Below, piece by piece: positions 13,316-13,495 of a stretch of 13,495 nucleotides of DNA. Origin of the DNA: JAVRLB01 sp049965455 (GTDB lineage Archaea; Thermoplasmatota; Thermoplasmata; Thermoplasmatales; ARK-15); NCBI GenBank assembly GCA_049965455.1, contig JBMFWH010000036.1, forward strand, positions 1 through 13,495, read 5' to 3'. Both the position numbers and the translations under genes were made by a program. The notes under the pieces are model-generated. The model did no database searches, was not told where the DNA came from, and was given only the letters and a program-made list of their open reading frames with translations. The stretch's first letter is position 1. Each line of letters begins with the position of its first letter.

Positions 13316-13495
13316 TTAACATCCACCTTTGGAAGTTATCATCCCTGTGAATTCAGGGATACTTAAACTTCTTGGGTATAACCCTATACCCTCTATCCCG
13401 TCTGCGAATGCTTCAGGAATTGCCTTTCTTATCTTGTTGTAGGATGCATGCAGATCTGCATGTATCAGTGTTCCGTCTGCGGATCTGAAAACACC
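13316..13495 (-). CDS. tnpB: IS605/IS1341-type TnpB RNA-guided nuclease, C-terminal fragment (runs off window end)
   Basis: The frame is open from the window edge to TAA at 13318-13316 and gives the last 59 residues. The sequence GVFRSADGTLIHADLHASYN (fragment residues 1-20), with Asp14 in HAD, matches the third RuvC catalytic aspartate of TnpB (usual form ..INADVNGAYNI). It is followed by KIRKAIPEAFADGIEGIGLYPRSL, the typical TnpB end with its GIEG..LYP/VHP motif. The zinc-finger cysteines and the other two catalytic residues lie outside the window, so completeness is unknown. TnpB is an omega-RNA-guided endonuclease that helps maintain IS200/IS605 elements. Its 3' end would overlap the omega-RNA, which reads on towards the radical SAM gene. 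No tnpA is visible here. Confidence 0.88.
   Translation of the reverse strand, partial: GVFRSADGTLIHADLHASYNKIRKAIPEAFADGIEGIGLYPRSLSIPEFTGMITSKGGC
13341..13360 (-). ncRNA. Hairpin near the tnpB 3' end, possible omega-RNA scaffold part
   Basis: ATCCCTG (13341-13347) and CAGGGAT (13354-13360) form a perfect 7-bp stem with a 6-nt loop inside the coding sequence, 23 nt before the tnpB stop. In IS200/IS605 elements such a structure close to the right end belongs to the element end and to the omega-RNA scaffold. The RNA limits and the guide start cannot be set from one copy. Confidence 0.45.

Overview
The window is AT-rich archaeal chromosome, most likely from the Thermoplasmata. Three things suggest this. 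Most genes have a purine-rich BRE plus A/T TATA-like box centred about 26 nt before the start codon, which implies leaderless transcripts. A few genes instead carry an archaeal Shine-Dalgarno (GAGGTGAT or GGAGAT). The gene content (plant-type asparaginase/isoaspartyl peptidase, short ScpB, archaeal PurD, tandem ferredoxin-MinD ATPases) also fits. The lineage is an inference from gene style, not from a marker gene.

Layout: the left edge (3-302) is the C-terminus of a DDE transposase of IS1634/IS4 type. A housekeeping stretch follows: a histidine phosphatase (498-1067, +); a DHA2-type 14-helix MFS exporter with an overlapping MarR regulator (3233 to 1085, -) behind a 22-bp inverted repeat; a YbjQ-family protein with an asparaginase-type Ntn hydrolase (4517 to 3310, -); a cytoplasmic HTH/substrate-binding-domain fusion next to an NCS1 nucleobase-type permease (4607-6829, +) with a small palindrome at the permease promoter; and a translationally coupled scpB-purD pair (6869-8700, +).

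The right third (about 8697-13194) looks like one functional neighbourhood: DUF134 regulator and DUF5320 protein (-), a small two-helix membrane protein (+), a 415-bp non-coding stretch with a 35-bp imperfect direct repeat, then a NifX/NifB-like (COG1433) cofactor-binding protein and two tandem MinD/Mrp ATPases, each with a two-cluster ferredoxin insert (+), and finally a COG0731-type radical SAM protein (-) ending tail to tail with the second ATPase. Families of this set recur together in anaerobic archaea and bacteria and resemble the Desulfovibrio orange-protein (ORP) system. The precise role is not established, but a metal-sulfur cofactor or cluster-handling complex is the obvious hypothesis. 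A perfect 22-bp palindrome lies in the DUF5320-DUF134 promoter and is the best candidate operator for the DUF134 protein.

The right edge (13316-13495, -) is the C-terminus of an IS605/IS1341-type TnpB with the third RuvC aspartate and a 7-bp-stem hairpin near its 3' end, where omega-RNA scaffolds usually lie. The window is therefore bounded by mobile-element genes on both sides. I saw no tRNA, rRNA or convincing CRISPR array.
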